Assembly: GCF_015057245.1 (NCBI RefSeq)
Contig: NZ_SVET01000009.1
Span: 1 to 64,000, forward strand
From: Pseudobutyrivibrio ruminis
GTDB lineage: Bacteria > Bacillota > Clostridia > Lachnospirales > Lachnospiraceae
Direction of reading: 5' to 3'
DNA length: 64,000 bases
This document shows, in pieces, positions 1-8,850 of this stretch. The first letter of the stretch is position 1; each line of letters starts with the position of its first letter. Made by a program: the position numbers and the translations under genes. The notes beneath the pieces are model-generated. The model saw only the letters and a program-made list of their open reading frames with translations. It ran no database searches and was not told the DNA's origin.

Positions 1-365
1 TGGCTGTATAGTGTTTAGAATTATCACAAATTAAATGATATATTATTTTATAAATTATTTCTATCTAAATGACATTGCCGCCGTCCTAGCGGCAGCTGCC
101 AATTCATATCAAATATCTCTTTTTATTTTTCTAAGTTCGCTCCAAAGCAAATAGTAATAAATACAAAGCTAGTTTAAGACTGATGATTACTAAGTGTAGT
201 GTTTGTCCGTCTCCACCCATACCTTATCGATAGAATTGTAAAACTTTGTAAGAACACCTACTAATAAATATGGGCGACTACACATTTAGATAATCATAAA
301 TCTGCGACGTACCCTGGCTCCCTGGGGCTCTGGGCCCCGTTGGGGTGGCCTGGGGTACGTATGTT
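1..365. other. Gene-free left edge with GC-rich hairpins
   Basis: I see no credible coding region in this AT-rich stretch. It holds two GC-rich inverted repeats: a small one at 76-94 (arms TGCCGC/GCGGCA, 7-nt loop) and a large one at 307-360 just past the argG stop codon. The rest looks like intergenic DNA or the tail of a transcript starting outside the window. Confidence 0.5.
307..360 (-). terminator. Large GC-rich hairpin downstream of argG
   Basis: ACGTACCC (307-314) pairs with GGGTACGT (353-360). Inside it, 316-322 pairs with 343-350 with one bulge, and GGGGC (324-328) pairs with GCCCC (334-338). The structure starts 5 bases after the argG stop. On the argG strand no T-run follows, so it is not a canonical intrinsic terminator. 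It may protect the 3' end, terminate weakly, or be a repeat element. Confidence 0.45.
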
Positions 366-1589
366 TTACTTAGTCTTTTGGTTTTCGGCAAGCTTCATGG
401 CGCGGACCTTAAGTGGGAGGCCCCAAAGTGTGATGAAGCCTTCGGCGTCGTGGTGATCGTAAAGGTCGCCAGTTGTGAAGGATGCAAGTGACTCTGAGTA
501 TAGAGAGTATGGAGAAGTTGTTCCGGCTTTGATGATGTTGCCTTTGTAGAGCTTGAACTTAACTTCGCCTGTAACGTATTCCTGTGTTGACTTTACGAAT
601 GCCTGGATAGCGTCGCAAAGAGGTGTGAACCATTTGCCTTCGTAGCAAACCTGTGCAAGCTTTGCACCCATTTCTTTTTTCACTTCCATTGTCGCGCGGT
701 CGAGACAAAGCTCTTCAAGCTGAGCGTGTGCCTCCATGAGGATAGTGCCGCCTGGTGTCTCGTATACGCCACGAGATTTCATACCTACTACACGGTTTTC
801 AACTATATCTACAATACCAACCCCGTTTCTACCACCAATTTCATTTAATTCCTTGATGATATCTGATACCTTCATTTTCTTTCCATTTACTGATGTTGGA
901 ACACCCTTTTCGAATGTCATTGTGACATACTCTGGCTTGTCTGGAGCCTTCTCAGGTGGAGTAGTAAGCATAAGTAAGTGATCATAATTTGGTTCCTGAG
1001 ATGGATCTTCAAGCTCGAGGCCTTCGTGACTGATGTGCCAAAGGTTTCTGTCACGGCTGTAAGACTGGTCTGTAGAGAATGGAAGATTAATGCCGTGAGC
1101 TTTGCAGTAGTCGATTTCATCCTGACGAGACTGAAGCTTCCATTTGTCACTTCTCCATGGAGCAATTACTTTGATGTCTGGCGCAAGTGCTTTAATGCCA
1201 AGCTCGAAACGAATCTGATCGTTTCCTTTTCCTGTAGCACCATGGCAGATTGCAACAGCTCCTTCTTTTTTGGCAATTTCTACAAGCTTTGCAGCAATAC
1301 CTGGACGAGCCATAGCAGTTCCAAGTAAGTATTTATTTTCGTAAATAGCGCCTGCCTGTACACAAGGTACGATGTAGTTGTCGCAGAAATCGTCAACAAT
1401 ATCTTCTATATATAATTTAGAAGCGCCAGATGCTTTTGCTCTTTCTGAAAGGCCATCCAATTCCTCGCCCTGTCCGCAATCGATACAGCAGCAGATTACT
1501 TCGTATCCATAGTTTTCCTTAAGCCATGGAATGATAGCTGTGGTATCAAGACCACCTGAATATGCAAGTACAACTTTTTCCTGTGCCAT
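366..1589 (-). CDS. argG: Argininosuccinate synthase
   Basis: Joins citrulline and aspartate with ATP to give argininosuccinate, the penultimate step of arginine synthesis. The 407-residue length is normal for the family. The N-terminal ATP pyrophosphatase loop AYSGGLDTT lies near residues 9-17. The ATG at 1589 is preceded by AAAGGAGA at good spacing. It is transcribed divergently from argC, with the ARG box between them on the argC side, so shared arginine repression is likely. No argH or argF lies in the window, so the pathway is split over several loci. Confidence 0.97.
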   Translation of the reverse strand: MAQEKVVLAYSGGLDTTAIIPWLKENYGYEVICCCIDCGQGEELDGLSERAKASGASKLYIEDIVDDFCDNYIVPCVQAGAIYENKYLLGTAMARPGIAAKLVEIAKKEGAVAICHGATGKGNDQIRFELGIKALAPDIKVIAPWRSDKWKLQSRQDEIDYCKAHGINLPFSTDQSYSRDRNLWHISHEGLELEDPSQEPNYDHLLMLTTPPEKAPDKPEYVTMTFEKGVPTSVNGKKMKVSDIIKELNEIGGRNGVGIVDIVENRVVGMKSRGVYETPGGTILMEAHAQLEELCLDRATMEVKKEMGAKLAQVCYEGKWFTPLCDAIQAFVKSTQEYVTGEVKFKLYKGNIIKAGTTSPYSLYSESLASFTTGDLYDHHDAEGFITLWGLPLKVRAMKLAENQKTK

Positions 1590-1633
1590 AATGTATATCT
1601 CCTTTTGAATTTATTGTTCTATAGTCTGAAAAT

Positions 1634-1662
1634 ACTGTACTACAATAAAGTGATAAATTCAA
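1634..1662 (-). promoter_or_regulatory. Probable argG promoter
   Basis: Read on the minus strand: -35 TTGAAT (1657-1662), 17-bp spacer, -10 TACAGT (1634-1639), about 45 bases before the argG ATG. Hexamers and spacing fit a sigma-A promoter. Confidence 0.5.
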
Positions 1663-1707
1663 GGGTTATTTATACATGAAAATAGCATAAAAATAAATTT
1701 AGTTAAT

Positions 1708-1751
1708 TTTAACGTTGAAATACCGAAATATATAATGTATATTTATGCAAT
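1708..1751 (+). promoter_or_regulatory. argC promoter with overlapping ARG box
   Basis: -35 TTTAAC (1708-1713), 17-bp spacer, -10 TATAAT (1731-1736). AATGTATATTTATGCAAT (1734-1751) agrees at 13 of 18 positions with the Bacillus-type ArgR/AhrC box (CATGAATAAAAATKCAAK) and covers the -10 and predicted start point, a repressor position. A second, imperfect half-box pair follows at 1746-1760 with one extra base. ArgR itself is not in the window. Confidence 0.6.
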
Positions 1752-1777
1752 ATTAATTCATATTTTTGCGCTACAGC

Positions 1778-1800
1778 ACTTTACTTCGTGAAAGTAAAGT
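1778..1800 (+). promoter_or_regulatory. Hairpin in the argC leader
   Basis: ACTTTACTT (1778-1786) and AAGTAAAGT (1792-1800) form a perfect 9-bp stem with a 5-base loop, between the predicted transcription start and the argC start codon. No U-run follows, so it is not a terminator. It may stabilise the mRNA or bind a protein. Confidence 0.5.
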
Positions 1801-1851
1801 TATACAATGAATGCAGTTGTACAAAAAAAACAGAGAAGGAAATGCATAATT

Positions 1852-2904
1852 ATGATTAAAGTAGGTATTATCGGTGCTACAGGATATGCTGGAGCAGAAA
1901 TTGTAAGAATTCTATATAGTCATCCAGAAGCTAAAATCGTATGGTATGGCTCACGTTCATATGTGGATGAGAGATTTGCTTCTATATATAAGAACATGTT
2001 CACTTTGGTGGAAGATAAATGCTTGGATGATAATATTCTTGAGCTTTCAAAACAGGTCGATGTTATCTTTACAGCAACCCCTCAGGGATATTTAGCAGGT
2101 GTTCTTACAGAAGAAATTCTTAGCAATTGTAAAGTAATCGATTTATCTGCTGATTATCGTATTAAGGATGTTGCTACATATGAAAAGTGGTACGGCATTG
2201 AGCACAAGAGTCCTCAGTTTATTGAGGAAGCGGTTTATGGTTTATGTGAAATCAATAGAGATAAGGAAGTAGGAGCAAGACTTATTGCAAATCCTGGTTG
2301 CTACACAACATGCTCGATACTTACAGCTTATCCACTTGTAAAGGCAGGTCTTATTGATCCTACATCAATTATTATTGATGCAAAGTCAGGAACCAGTGGT
2401 GCAGGCAGAGGAGCAAAGCTTCCTAATCTTTATTGCGAAGTGAATGAAAGCATTAAGGCATATGGAGTTACATCTCATCGCCACACACCTGAAATCGAAG
2501 AGCAGCTTGGATATGCATGCGGCCAGGAGATTATGATTAATTTCACTCCACATCTGGTTCCTATGAATAGAGGTATTTTGGTTACAGAGTATGCAACACT
2601 TGTTAAAAAGGATGGAAAGCTTCCTACAAAAGAGCAGGTAATGAAGGCCTACCACGACATGTATGATGATGAATTCTTTGTGAGAGTTCTTGAATATGGC
2701 GAGTGCCCAGAAACTAAGTGGGTTGAAGGAAGTAATTTTGTAGATGTTAGCTGCAAGATTGATGAAAGAACAGGTCGAATCGTTATGATGGGTGCTCTTG
2801 ATAATCTTGTTAAGGGTGCTGCAGGGCAGGCTGTTCAGAACATGAATATTATTTTTGGTTTAGATGAAAAGATGGGACTTGATTTTGCACCAATGTTCCC
2901 ATAG
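1852..2904 (+). CDS. argC: N-acetyl-gamma-glutamyl-phosphate reductase
   Basis: NADPH-dependent reduction of N-acetylglutamyl phosphate to the semialdehyde. The start at 1852 gives the classic N-terminus MIKVGIIGATGYAG, with the Rossmann glycine motif, and follows GAGAAGGA. An in-frame ATG at 1807 would add 15 atypical residues and has no ribosome site. NPGCYTT carries the catalytic cysteine, and SGTSGAGR is also typical. At about 350 residues the length is normal. First gene of the arginine operon. Confidence 0.95.
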   Translation: MIKVGIIGATGYAGAEIVRILYSHPEAKIVWYGSRSYVDERFASIYKNMFTLVEDKCLDDNILELSKQVDVIFTATPQGYLAGVLTEEILSNCKVIDLSADYRIKDVATYEKWYGIEHKSPQFIEEAVYGLCEINRDKEVGARLIANPGCYTTCSILTAYPLVKAGLIDPTSIIIDAKSGTSGAGRGAKLPNLYCEVNESIKAYGVTSHRHTPEIEEQLGYACGQEIMINFTPHLVPMNRGILVTEYATLVKKDGKLPTKEQVMKAYHDMYDDEFFVRVLEYGECPETKWVEGSNFVDVSCKIDERTGRIVMMGALDNLVKGAAGQAVQNMNIIFGLDEKMGLDFAPMFP

Positions 2905-2922
2905 GTAATAGGGGTAGTAAGT

Positions 2923-3423
2923 ATGGTTGTACAGGAAAATTTTAAGATTTCAATGGATTTAGGTGTATATACAGAGTATCAAATTCGCACCATGGAAGAG
3001 TCTGATTATGAAGAGGTTTATGAACTTTGGACAACAATTCATGGATTTGCAATGCGAAGCCTTGATGATTCAAAAGAGGGAATCTTAAAGTTCATTAAGA
3101 GAAATCCTAACACATCTGTAGTGGCGGTTGTTGATGGCAAAATAGTTGGTTCTATTCTTGCTGGACATGATGGTCGCCATGGGAGCTTTTATCATGTTTG
3201 TGTTCATGAGGATTATCGCAAACACGGTATAGGAAAAGCTATGGTTACATCGGCAATGGTTCGTCTGAAAAACGAAGGAATCAATAAGGTTCAGTTGGTT
3301 GCCTTTTCTGGAAATGAAATTGGAAATCATTTCTGGCATGCAGAGGGATGGAGAGAGCGCGAAGATTACAACACATACGATTTCGTTTTAAATGACGAGA
3401 ATATAATCAAATTTAATAGTTAA
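2923..3423 (+). CDS. GNAT-family N-acetyltransferase in the arginine operon
   Basis: A 166-residue single-domain acetyltransferase. The acetyl-CoA loop RKHGIG follows the strand HVCVHEDY in the usual GNAT order. It lies 18 bases after argC and 12 before argJ, so it is cotranscribed with arginine synthesis. The position suggests a stand-alone N-acetylglutamate synthase or a modifier of an operon product. The substrate cannot be read from the sequence, and because ArgJ may also make acetylglutamate, its role is open. Confidence 0.8.
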   Translation: MVVQENFKISMDLGVYTEYQIRTMEESDYEEVYELWTTIHGFAMRSLDDSKEGILKFIKRNPNTSVVAVVDGKIVGSILAGHDGRHGSFYHVCVHEDYRKHGIGKAMVTSAMVRLKNEGINKVQLVAFSGNEIGNHFWHAEGWREREDYNTYDFVLNDENIIKFNS

Positions 3424-3435
3424 GGAGTACATATA

Positions 3436-4659
3436 ATGAAGGTTATAGATGGTGGCATTACAGCGGCACAAGGTTTTGAGGCAGCAAGCACAGCAGCAGG
3501 GATTAAATATCAGGGGCGTACTGACATGGCAATGGTTTATTCGAAGGTGCCATGTGTATCTGCTGGAACATTCACAACTAATGTGGTAAAGGCAGCATGT
3601 GTTCAGTGGGATATGAAAATTGTAAAATCTGACAAGCCAGTTCAGGCAGTTGTTATAAATTCAGGTATTGCAAATGCCTGCACAGGTCAGGAAGGCTTTA
3701 ACGCATGTGAAGCTACAGCAAGAGGTGTTCAGGAGGTCCTTGGTGTACCTTACGATACTGTAGCAGTGGCATCTACTGGTGTAATCGGAATGCAGCTTCC
3801 TGTTGATAAGCTTGTGGCTGGTGTAAAAGCTATGGCACCAAAGCTTGATGGAAGTGTAAATGCAGGAACAGAAGCATCAAAGGCAATCATGACTACTGAT
3901 ACTGTAAATAAGGAGATTGCAGTTTCATTTGAGATAGATGGTGTGGAAGTAAAGCTTGGTGGAATGAGCAAAGGCTCAGGAATGATTCATCCTAATATGT
4001 GTACAATGCTTGCTTTCCTTGGCACAGATCTTGATATTGAAAAGGAGCTTCTCCAGGAAGCAGTCAGCGATGTGGTCGCAGATAGCTTTAACATGATTAC
4101 AGTTGATGGAGATACATCCACAAACGATACACTTATCTGCATGGCAAATGGCTTGGCCGGCAACAAGAAAATCACTGATAAAGGTAAGGACTACGAGACA
4201 TTCAAAGAAGCCCTTTCTTATGTATGTACTAGTCTTGCTAAAACAATGGCTGCTGATGGAGAGGGTGCAAGCAAGCTTTTCGAGGCTACTATCGTAAATG
4301 CCAAGTCGAAAGAAGATGCAAAGACATTGGCACGTGCGATTGTTGGGTCTAATCTTTCAAAAGCTGCAATCTTTGGATGTGATGCGAATTTTGGTCGTTT
4401 CCTTTGTGCAATGGGATATTCTGGAGCAAACTTTGACCAGAATGACGTGGAGCTTTTCTTCAAAAGTGCAAATGGAGAGTTAAAGGTTTTTGATAAGGGA
4501 ACACCTATTGTATTTGACGAAGAGGAAGCTTTAAAGATTATGAAGGCCGATGCAGTTACAGTTTATGTAGATATGCATGAAGGAAATGCAGAGGCTACAG
4601 CTTGGGGCTGCGACTTAACATATGACTATGTAAAGATTAATGCAGATTATCGCTCATAA
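3436..4659 (+). CDS. argJ: Bifunctional ornithine acetyltransferase / N-acetylglutamate synthase
   Basis: Moves the acetyl group from acetylornithine to glutamate, recycling acetylglutamate; many family members also use acetyl-CoA. The self-cleavage site is visible as MCTMLAFLGTD with Thr190 as the new N-terminal nucleophile; cysteine rather than the usual alanine precedes it. At 407 residues it is full length. AAGGAG precedes the ATG. Whether it is mono- or bifunctional cannot be decided from sequence. Confidence 0.95.
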   Translation: MKVIDGGITAAQGFEAASTAAGIKYQGRTDMAMVYSKVPCVSAGTFTTNVVKAACVQWDMKIVKSDKPVQAVVINSGIANACTGQEGFNACEATARGVQEVLGVPYDTVAVASTGVIGMQLPVDKLVAGVKAMAPKLDGSVNAGTEASKAIMTTDTVNKEIAVSFEIDGVEVKLGGMSKGSGMIHPNMCTMLAFLGTDLDIEKELLQEAVSDVVADSFNMITVDGDTSTNDTLICMANGLAGNKKITDKGKDYETFKEALSYVCTSLAKTMAADGEGASKLFEATIVNAKSKEDAKTLARAIVGSNLSKAAIFGCDANFGRFLCAMGYSGANFDQNDVELFFKSANGELKVFDKGTPIVFDEEEALKIMKADAVTVYVDMHEGNAEATAWGCDLTYDYVKINADYRS

Positions 4660-4681
4660 TAAAAACTGGGAGGACAACACA

Positions 4682-5578
4682 ATGGACAAGAGCATGTTAG
4701 CTGTTATGGACAAGGCAGAGGTTTTAATTGAAGCATTACCATATATTCAGCGTTTTAATCGAAAGATAATTGTTGTTAAATATGGCGGAAGTGCCATGAT
4801 TGACGAAGAGCTCAAAAAGCAGGTTATTCAGGATGTTACTTTGCTTAAGCTTGTTGGATTCAAGCCAATCATCGTTCACGGTGGTGGCAAGGAAATCAGC
4901 CGTTGGGTTGAAAAGACAGGAATGGAGCCTGAATTCATTAATGGTCTTCGTAAAACGGATGAAGCCACAATGGAAATTGCAGAGATGGTTTTAAACAAGG
5001 TTAACAAATCACTTGTTCAGAACGTCCAGTCCCTGGGAGTAAATGCAGTTGGTGTATCAGGAAAGGACGGTGGCCTTTTGAAGGTTCAGAAGAAACTTTC
5101 TGATGGCCAGGATATTGGTTTTGTAGGAGAAATCACTGAGGTGAATCCAAAGATAATTATGGATTTACTTGAAAATGATTTTCTCCCAATTGTTTGTCCT
5201 ATTGGAATGGATGAGAATTTTGTTACTTACAATATCAACGCAGATGATGCTGCATGTGCTATAGCAAAAGCGGTAAATGCTGAGAAGCTTGCTTTTCTTA
5301 CAGATATTGAAGGAGTTTATAAGGATAAGGATGATCCAGATTCACTTATTTCTGAGCTGACTGTTGAGGAAGCCAAGGACTTGATTGGTGATGGATATAT
5401 TGGCGGCGGAATGCTTCCAAAGCTTAACAATTGCATCGAAGCTATTGAACAGGGAGTAAGCCGTGTGCATATTTTGGATGGAAGAATAGCACATTGTCTT
5501 CTTCTTGAAATCTTTACTAACAAGGGAATTGGAACAGCTATTATTGGAGATAAGGATACGAGGTATTACAATGAATAA
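4682..5578 (+). CDS. argB: Acetylglutamate kinase
   Basis: Phosphorylates N-acetylglutamate, usually the arginine-inhibited step. The ATG at 4682 follows GGGAGG by 8 bases and gives the typical N-terminus (AEVLIEALPYIQRF). The longer in-frame start at 4640 lies inside argJ and lacks a ribosome site. The amino acid kinase motifs KYGGSAM and VHGGGKEIS are present. About 298 residues. Its last 8 bases overlap argD. Confidence 0.95.
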   Translation: MDKSMLAVMDKAEVLIEALPYIQRFNRKIIVVKYGGSAMIDEELKKQVIQDVTLLKLVGFKPIIVHGGGKEISRWVEKTGMEPEFINGLRKTDEATMEIAEMVLNKVNKSLVQNVQSLGVNAVGVSGKDGGLLKVQKKLSDGQDIGFVGEITEVNPKIIMDLLENDFLPIVCPIGMDENFVTYNINADDAACAIAKAVNAEKLAFLTDIEGVYKDKDDPDSLISELTVEEAKDLIGDGYIGGGMLPKLNNCIEAIEQGVSRVHILDGRIAHCLLLEIFTNKGIGTAIIGDKDTRYYNE

Positions 5579-6767
5579 GAAGGAATATATAGAGGCAGCA
5601 GATAATTGTTTATTACATGTATATAATAGATTTCCAGTTATATTTGATTATGGAAAAGGCGTGTTTTTATATGATGAGCTAGATGAGAAATATTTGGATT
5701 TCGCATCTGGAATAGGTGTTATGGCTTTTGGATATGGTAATGAAGATTATGAGGCTGCTCTTACAACTCAATTAAAACGCATTACGCATACATCAAATCT
5801 CTATTATCATGTACCTATGATAGAGGCAGCACAAAAGCTTACAAAGGCATCTGGAATGGATAAGGTTTTCTTTACAAATTCAGGTGCAGAAGCAATAGAA
5901 GGTGCACTTAAGACTGCAAAGAAATACGCATATACGAAGAAAGGACCGGGAGATTATGAAATCATTGCCATGGAAAACTCATTCCATGGTCGCACCGTTG
6001 GTTCTCTTTCAGTAACAGGAACAGAGCATTACAGAGAGCCTTTTTATCCTTTAATGGCAGGAGTTAAATTTGCAACATTTAATGATTTTGGTAGTATTCT
6101 TGCAAATCTTAGTGATAAGACATGCGCAATTATTATGGAAACCGTTCAGGGAGAGGGCGGTCTATATCCAGCTGATGAGACTTTCCTGAAGAAAGTGCGT
6201 GAGATTTGTGATGAGGAAGATATACTTTTGATTCTCGATGAAGTTCAGTGCGGCATGGGAAGAACAGGAAGCATGTATGCATTCCAACAGTATGGTATTA
6301 AGCCTGATATTCTCACCACTGCAAAGGCACTTGGTAACGGTGTACCAATTGGAGCATTTGCTGTTACAGACAAGGTGGCCCAGAGCTCTTTAGAGCCGGG
6401 AGATCATGGCACAACCTATGGTGGCAATCCACTTTGTACTGCAGCGGTTTCTCAGGTGTTTGACATGTTTGAGGATTATAAACTAATCGACCATGTAAAG
6501 GAGATAACACCTTATTTTGAGCAGGTTCTTGATAATCTTGTTAATAAATACGATTTTATTACAGAACGAAGAGGTATGGGCTTGATGCAGGGACTTGTGC
6601 TTACAATTCCGGTAAAAGAGGTTGTAAGTAAAGCATTGTTAGAGCAGCATTTGGTTGTACTTTCCGCAGGTGCTGATGTTTTAAGACTTTTACCTCCACT
6701 TGTAATCACAGAAAATGACATAGATTTATTCAAAGAGAAGATTACAAATGTATTTGATCAGTTTTAA
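5571..6767 (+). CDS. argD: Acetylornithine aminotransferase
   Basis: PLP-dependent class III transaminase converting acetylglutamate semialdehyde to acetylornithine. The start at 5571 (GAGG 7 bases upstream) gives MNKKEYIEAADN and overlaps the argB end, implying translational coupling. NSGAEAIEGALK, the PLP-contacting Asp223 in LDEVQ and the Schiff-base Lys252 in AKALGNGVPIGAF are present. Its stop codon overlaps that of the opposing histidine kinase by 4 bases. Confidence 0.94.
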   Translation: MNKKEYIEAADNCLLHVYNRFPVIFDYGKGVFLYDELDEKYLDFASGIGVMAFGYGNEDYEAALTTQLKRITHTSNLYYHVPMIEAAQKLTKASGMDKVFFTNSGAEAIEGALKTAKKYAYTKKGPGDYEIIAMENSFHGRTVGSLSVTGTEHYREPFYPLMAGVKFATFNDFGSILANLSDKTCAIIMETVQGEGGLYPADETFLKKVREICDEEDILLILDEVQCGMGRTGSMYAFQQYGIKPDILTTAKALGNGVPIGAFAVTDKVAQSSLEPGDHGTTYGGNPLCTAAVSQVFDMFEDYKLIDHVKEITPYFEQVLDNLVNKYDFITERRGMGLMQGLVLTIPVKEVVSKALLEQHLVVLSAGADVLRLLPPLVITENDIDLFKEKITNVFDQF

Positions 6768-7996
6768 AATCTAGCGTTAAACACCACATTTCCGTCAGAG
6801 GAATCAACCCATATTTTCCCGCCATGTTCGGTTACTATGGCTTTGGCTATTGATAGTCCAAGGCCGTAGTGACCGTTATTTTCTGTTCTTGATTGGTCAG
6901 ATTTGTAGAATCGTTCAAAAATCATTTCTCGTTCATTATCTGGTATTATTTCACCTGTATTTGATGCTGATAAAAGTACTTTTCCATTATCTTCAGACAA
7001 GGAAATAAGAATGTTACCGCCTGCACTACAGTGGCTTATTGCATTGTCAGTTAAAATAGAAACAAGCTTTTCTATGTTTTGGCTGTTGCAGGTTTTGATG
7101 ATGTTTTCCTCTATGGAATAGTTTAATTCTAGGCCACGTTCAAAAGCTGTAGCTTCGAATGGCATTATGTTGGCAAGGGCCAGCTCACTGAGGTTTATTT
7201 CATGCATGACTGGTTTTATATTTTCAAGTCGCGCCAAGTCTAAAAGCTGATGAACAATTGTAGACATTCGTTCATTTTCATATTTTATATTGTCAAGCCA
7301 AGGGTTATTTGCCATATCTCTGCTAAGCAGTTCAGCGTTGGCACTTATAGTAGAAATAGGTGTCTTTAGTTCGTGACCCGCATCTGATATAAACTGTTTT
7401 TGCTTTTCGTATACTGTTTCGATTGGCTTCATTACCCATCCAGAAAGAATAATTGTTAGGATTGTTAGGATCAGAATTGAAATCAAACCGAAGACTATCA
7501 TATTTTTAATAAGATAAGAGATAGTCAAATCTATAAGTACAGTATCCATCATGGTAACTAAAATATAATCATCGCCACGGGTGATTAGGTAGGTGACTGT
7601 TTTTCCTTCTCCATAATCACTTTCAGAATCTAAAAGATTCTTTGCGTATGAAATAAGTGCCTCATCAGAGAAACCTGATGGTGCGTCGTTTAAGATATCA
7701 ACAGCGTTTCCATTTAAATCGAATGCAACTGCATAAAATGTGGATACCTGAAAATTGTGAAAGGTTGTGCTAGGAGTTATATCAGAGGCTTCAGCTATAT
7801 CCATATGATTCATTTGGGAGGCTTCAGGGAATCCGTTAGTGTCGTAAGAATCAGCAAAAATCTGTAGCATCTCTTTATTTTCTTTTGTAGTTTGTACTTT
7901 GGTTGTACCGTAAATGATGGCAAGTGTTGAAAACATAATAGCTATCAAAAATAGCATCATTATAAGGACTAAACGTAATCTTGATTTTGATTTCAT
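6764..7996 (-). CDS. Sensor histidine kinase (two TM segments)
   Basis: 410 residues: TM1 about 8-30, an extracytoplasmic region of about 135 residues, TM2 about 166-190, then HisKA with phospho-acceptor His208 in DAGHELKTP, and a HATPase domain with the N box and the GLGLSIAK box. It starts 2 bases after the regulator gene at 7999-8673, its evident partner. The signal is unknown. The divergent esterase lipoprotein is the obvious candidate target. Confidence 0.93.
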   Translation of the reverse strand: MKSKSRLRLVLIMMLFLIAIMFSTLAIIYGTTKVQTTKENKEMLQIFADSYDTNGFPEASQMNHMDIAEASDITPSTTFHNFQVSTFYAVAFDLNGNAVDILNDAPSGFSDEALISYAKNLLDSESDYGEGKTVTYLITRGDDYILVTMMDTVLIDLTISYLIKNMIVFGLISILILTILTIILSGWVMKPIETVYEKQKQFISDAGHELKTPISTISANAELLSRDMANNPWLDNIKYENERMSTIVHQLLDLARLENIKPVMHEINLSELALANIMPFEATAFERGLELNYSIEENIIKTCNSQNIEKLVSILTDNAISHCSAGGNILISLSEDNGKVLLSASNTGEIIPDNEREMIFERFYKSDQSRTENNGHYGLGLSIAKAIVTEHGGKIWVDSSDGNVVFNARF

Positions 7997-7998
7997 TA

Positions 7999-8673
7999 TT
8001 AACCTCGTAATTCGTATCCCATTCCTCTTATAGATTTAATTTCTGTTTTTGTGCCGAGAAATTTTAGTTTTTTTCTGGTAAATGAAATGTATACTTCCAC
8101 ATTGTTGTATTCCGCTTCATTGTTATAACCCCACACTTTCATGGCAAGCTGTTCTTTTGAAAGTATCTGACCATTGTTTGAAATGAGACATTCCATGATT
8201 TTAAATTCCTTTTCAGGAAGTCGTATTTCCTTATTAGTGGTAGTGCATATTAGGTTTAAGGATTTTGTATTTAGATTTAAATCGTAGGCAGAAAGTATGC
8301 CATCTGTATCCTTTATATTTCTTCGAATTAATGCTCGAAGTCTTGCTAAAAGTTCTTCTATTTGAAATGGTTTTGTAAGATAGTCGTCGGCGCCACAGTC
8401 TAGTCCAGTTACTTTATCTGTAATATCACTTTTTGCAGTGAGCATAATTACTGGAGTGGAAATACCTTCGCCTCTTGCCATCTTCACTATTTCAAATCCA
8501 TTCATGCCAGGTAGCATCACATCACAAATGACTGCATCATAAGTATTCTGCAGGATAGCGTCGTAGCCTCCAAGTCCTTCATCTTTAACATCAACAGTGT
8601 AACCCTCTTGCCTTAGAAGCTCTGATACAGCTGCAGACATTCTTTTTTCATCCTCTATTAAAAGTATTTTCAT
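7999..8673 (-). CDS. OmpR/PhoB-family response regulator
   Basis: 224 residues. Receiver domain with Asp51 in CDVMLPGMNG and the conserved Lys in YLTKPF, followed by a winged-helix C-terminal domain ending in KSIRGMGYELRG. First gene of the regulator-kinase pair. Its upstream region carries TTGAA half-sites phased at about 11 bp, fitting direct-repeat binding by this family and suggesting autoregulation plus control of the divergent gene. Confidence 0.94.
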   Translation of the reverse strand: MKILLIEDEKRMSAAVSELLRQEGYTVDVKDEGLGGYDAILQNTYDAVICDVMLPGMNGFEIVKMARGEGISTPVIMLTAKSDITDKVTGLDCGADDYLTKPFQIEELLARLRALIRRNIKDTDGILSAYDLNLNTKSLNLICTTTNKEIRLPEKEFKIMECLISNNGQILSKEQLAMKVWGYNNEAEYNNVEVYISFTRKKLKFLGTKTEIKSIRGMGYELRG

Positions 8674-8727
8674 ATTTACACCTCATAATTACTCATATTA
8701 ATTATAAGATAATCTTAATAATAAATG

Positions 8728-8791
8728 CTTGAAGAAACCTTGAAAAATCAATGTTCAAATAATCTTCACATTGTTTCAAGCTTTCTTCAAG
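8728..8791. promoter_or_regulatory. Phased TTGAA half-sites between regulator and esterase genes
   Basis: Two forward copies (CTTGAAGAAAC 8728-8738, CTTGAAAAATC 8739-8749) lie exactly 11 bp apart. On the reverse strand CTTGAAG (8785-8791), CTTGAAA (8774-8780), GTGAAG (8764-8769) and TTTGAAC (8753-8759) follow at 11, 10 and 11 bp. One-turn direct repeats are the normal binding pattern of OmpR-family regulators. Confidence 0.6.
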
Positions 8792-8850
8792 GTTTCTGGA
8801 CTAAATTACAATCACAATAGAAAACGAAAGCAATATGAAGGAGGCTTTTA

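Noticed and set aside
76..94. TGCCGC/GCGGCA hairpin as terminator of a gene left of the window
   Set aside because: The T-rich stretch starts about 20 bases later and no coding end is visible upstream.
1807..1851. Extended argC N-terminus
   Set aside because: No ribosome site, and the added 15 residues precede the canonical Rossmann start.
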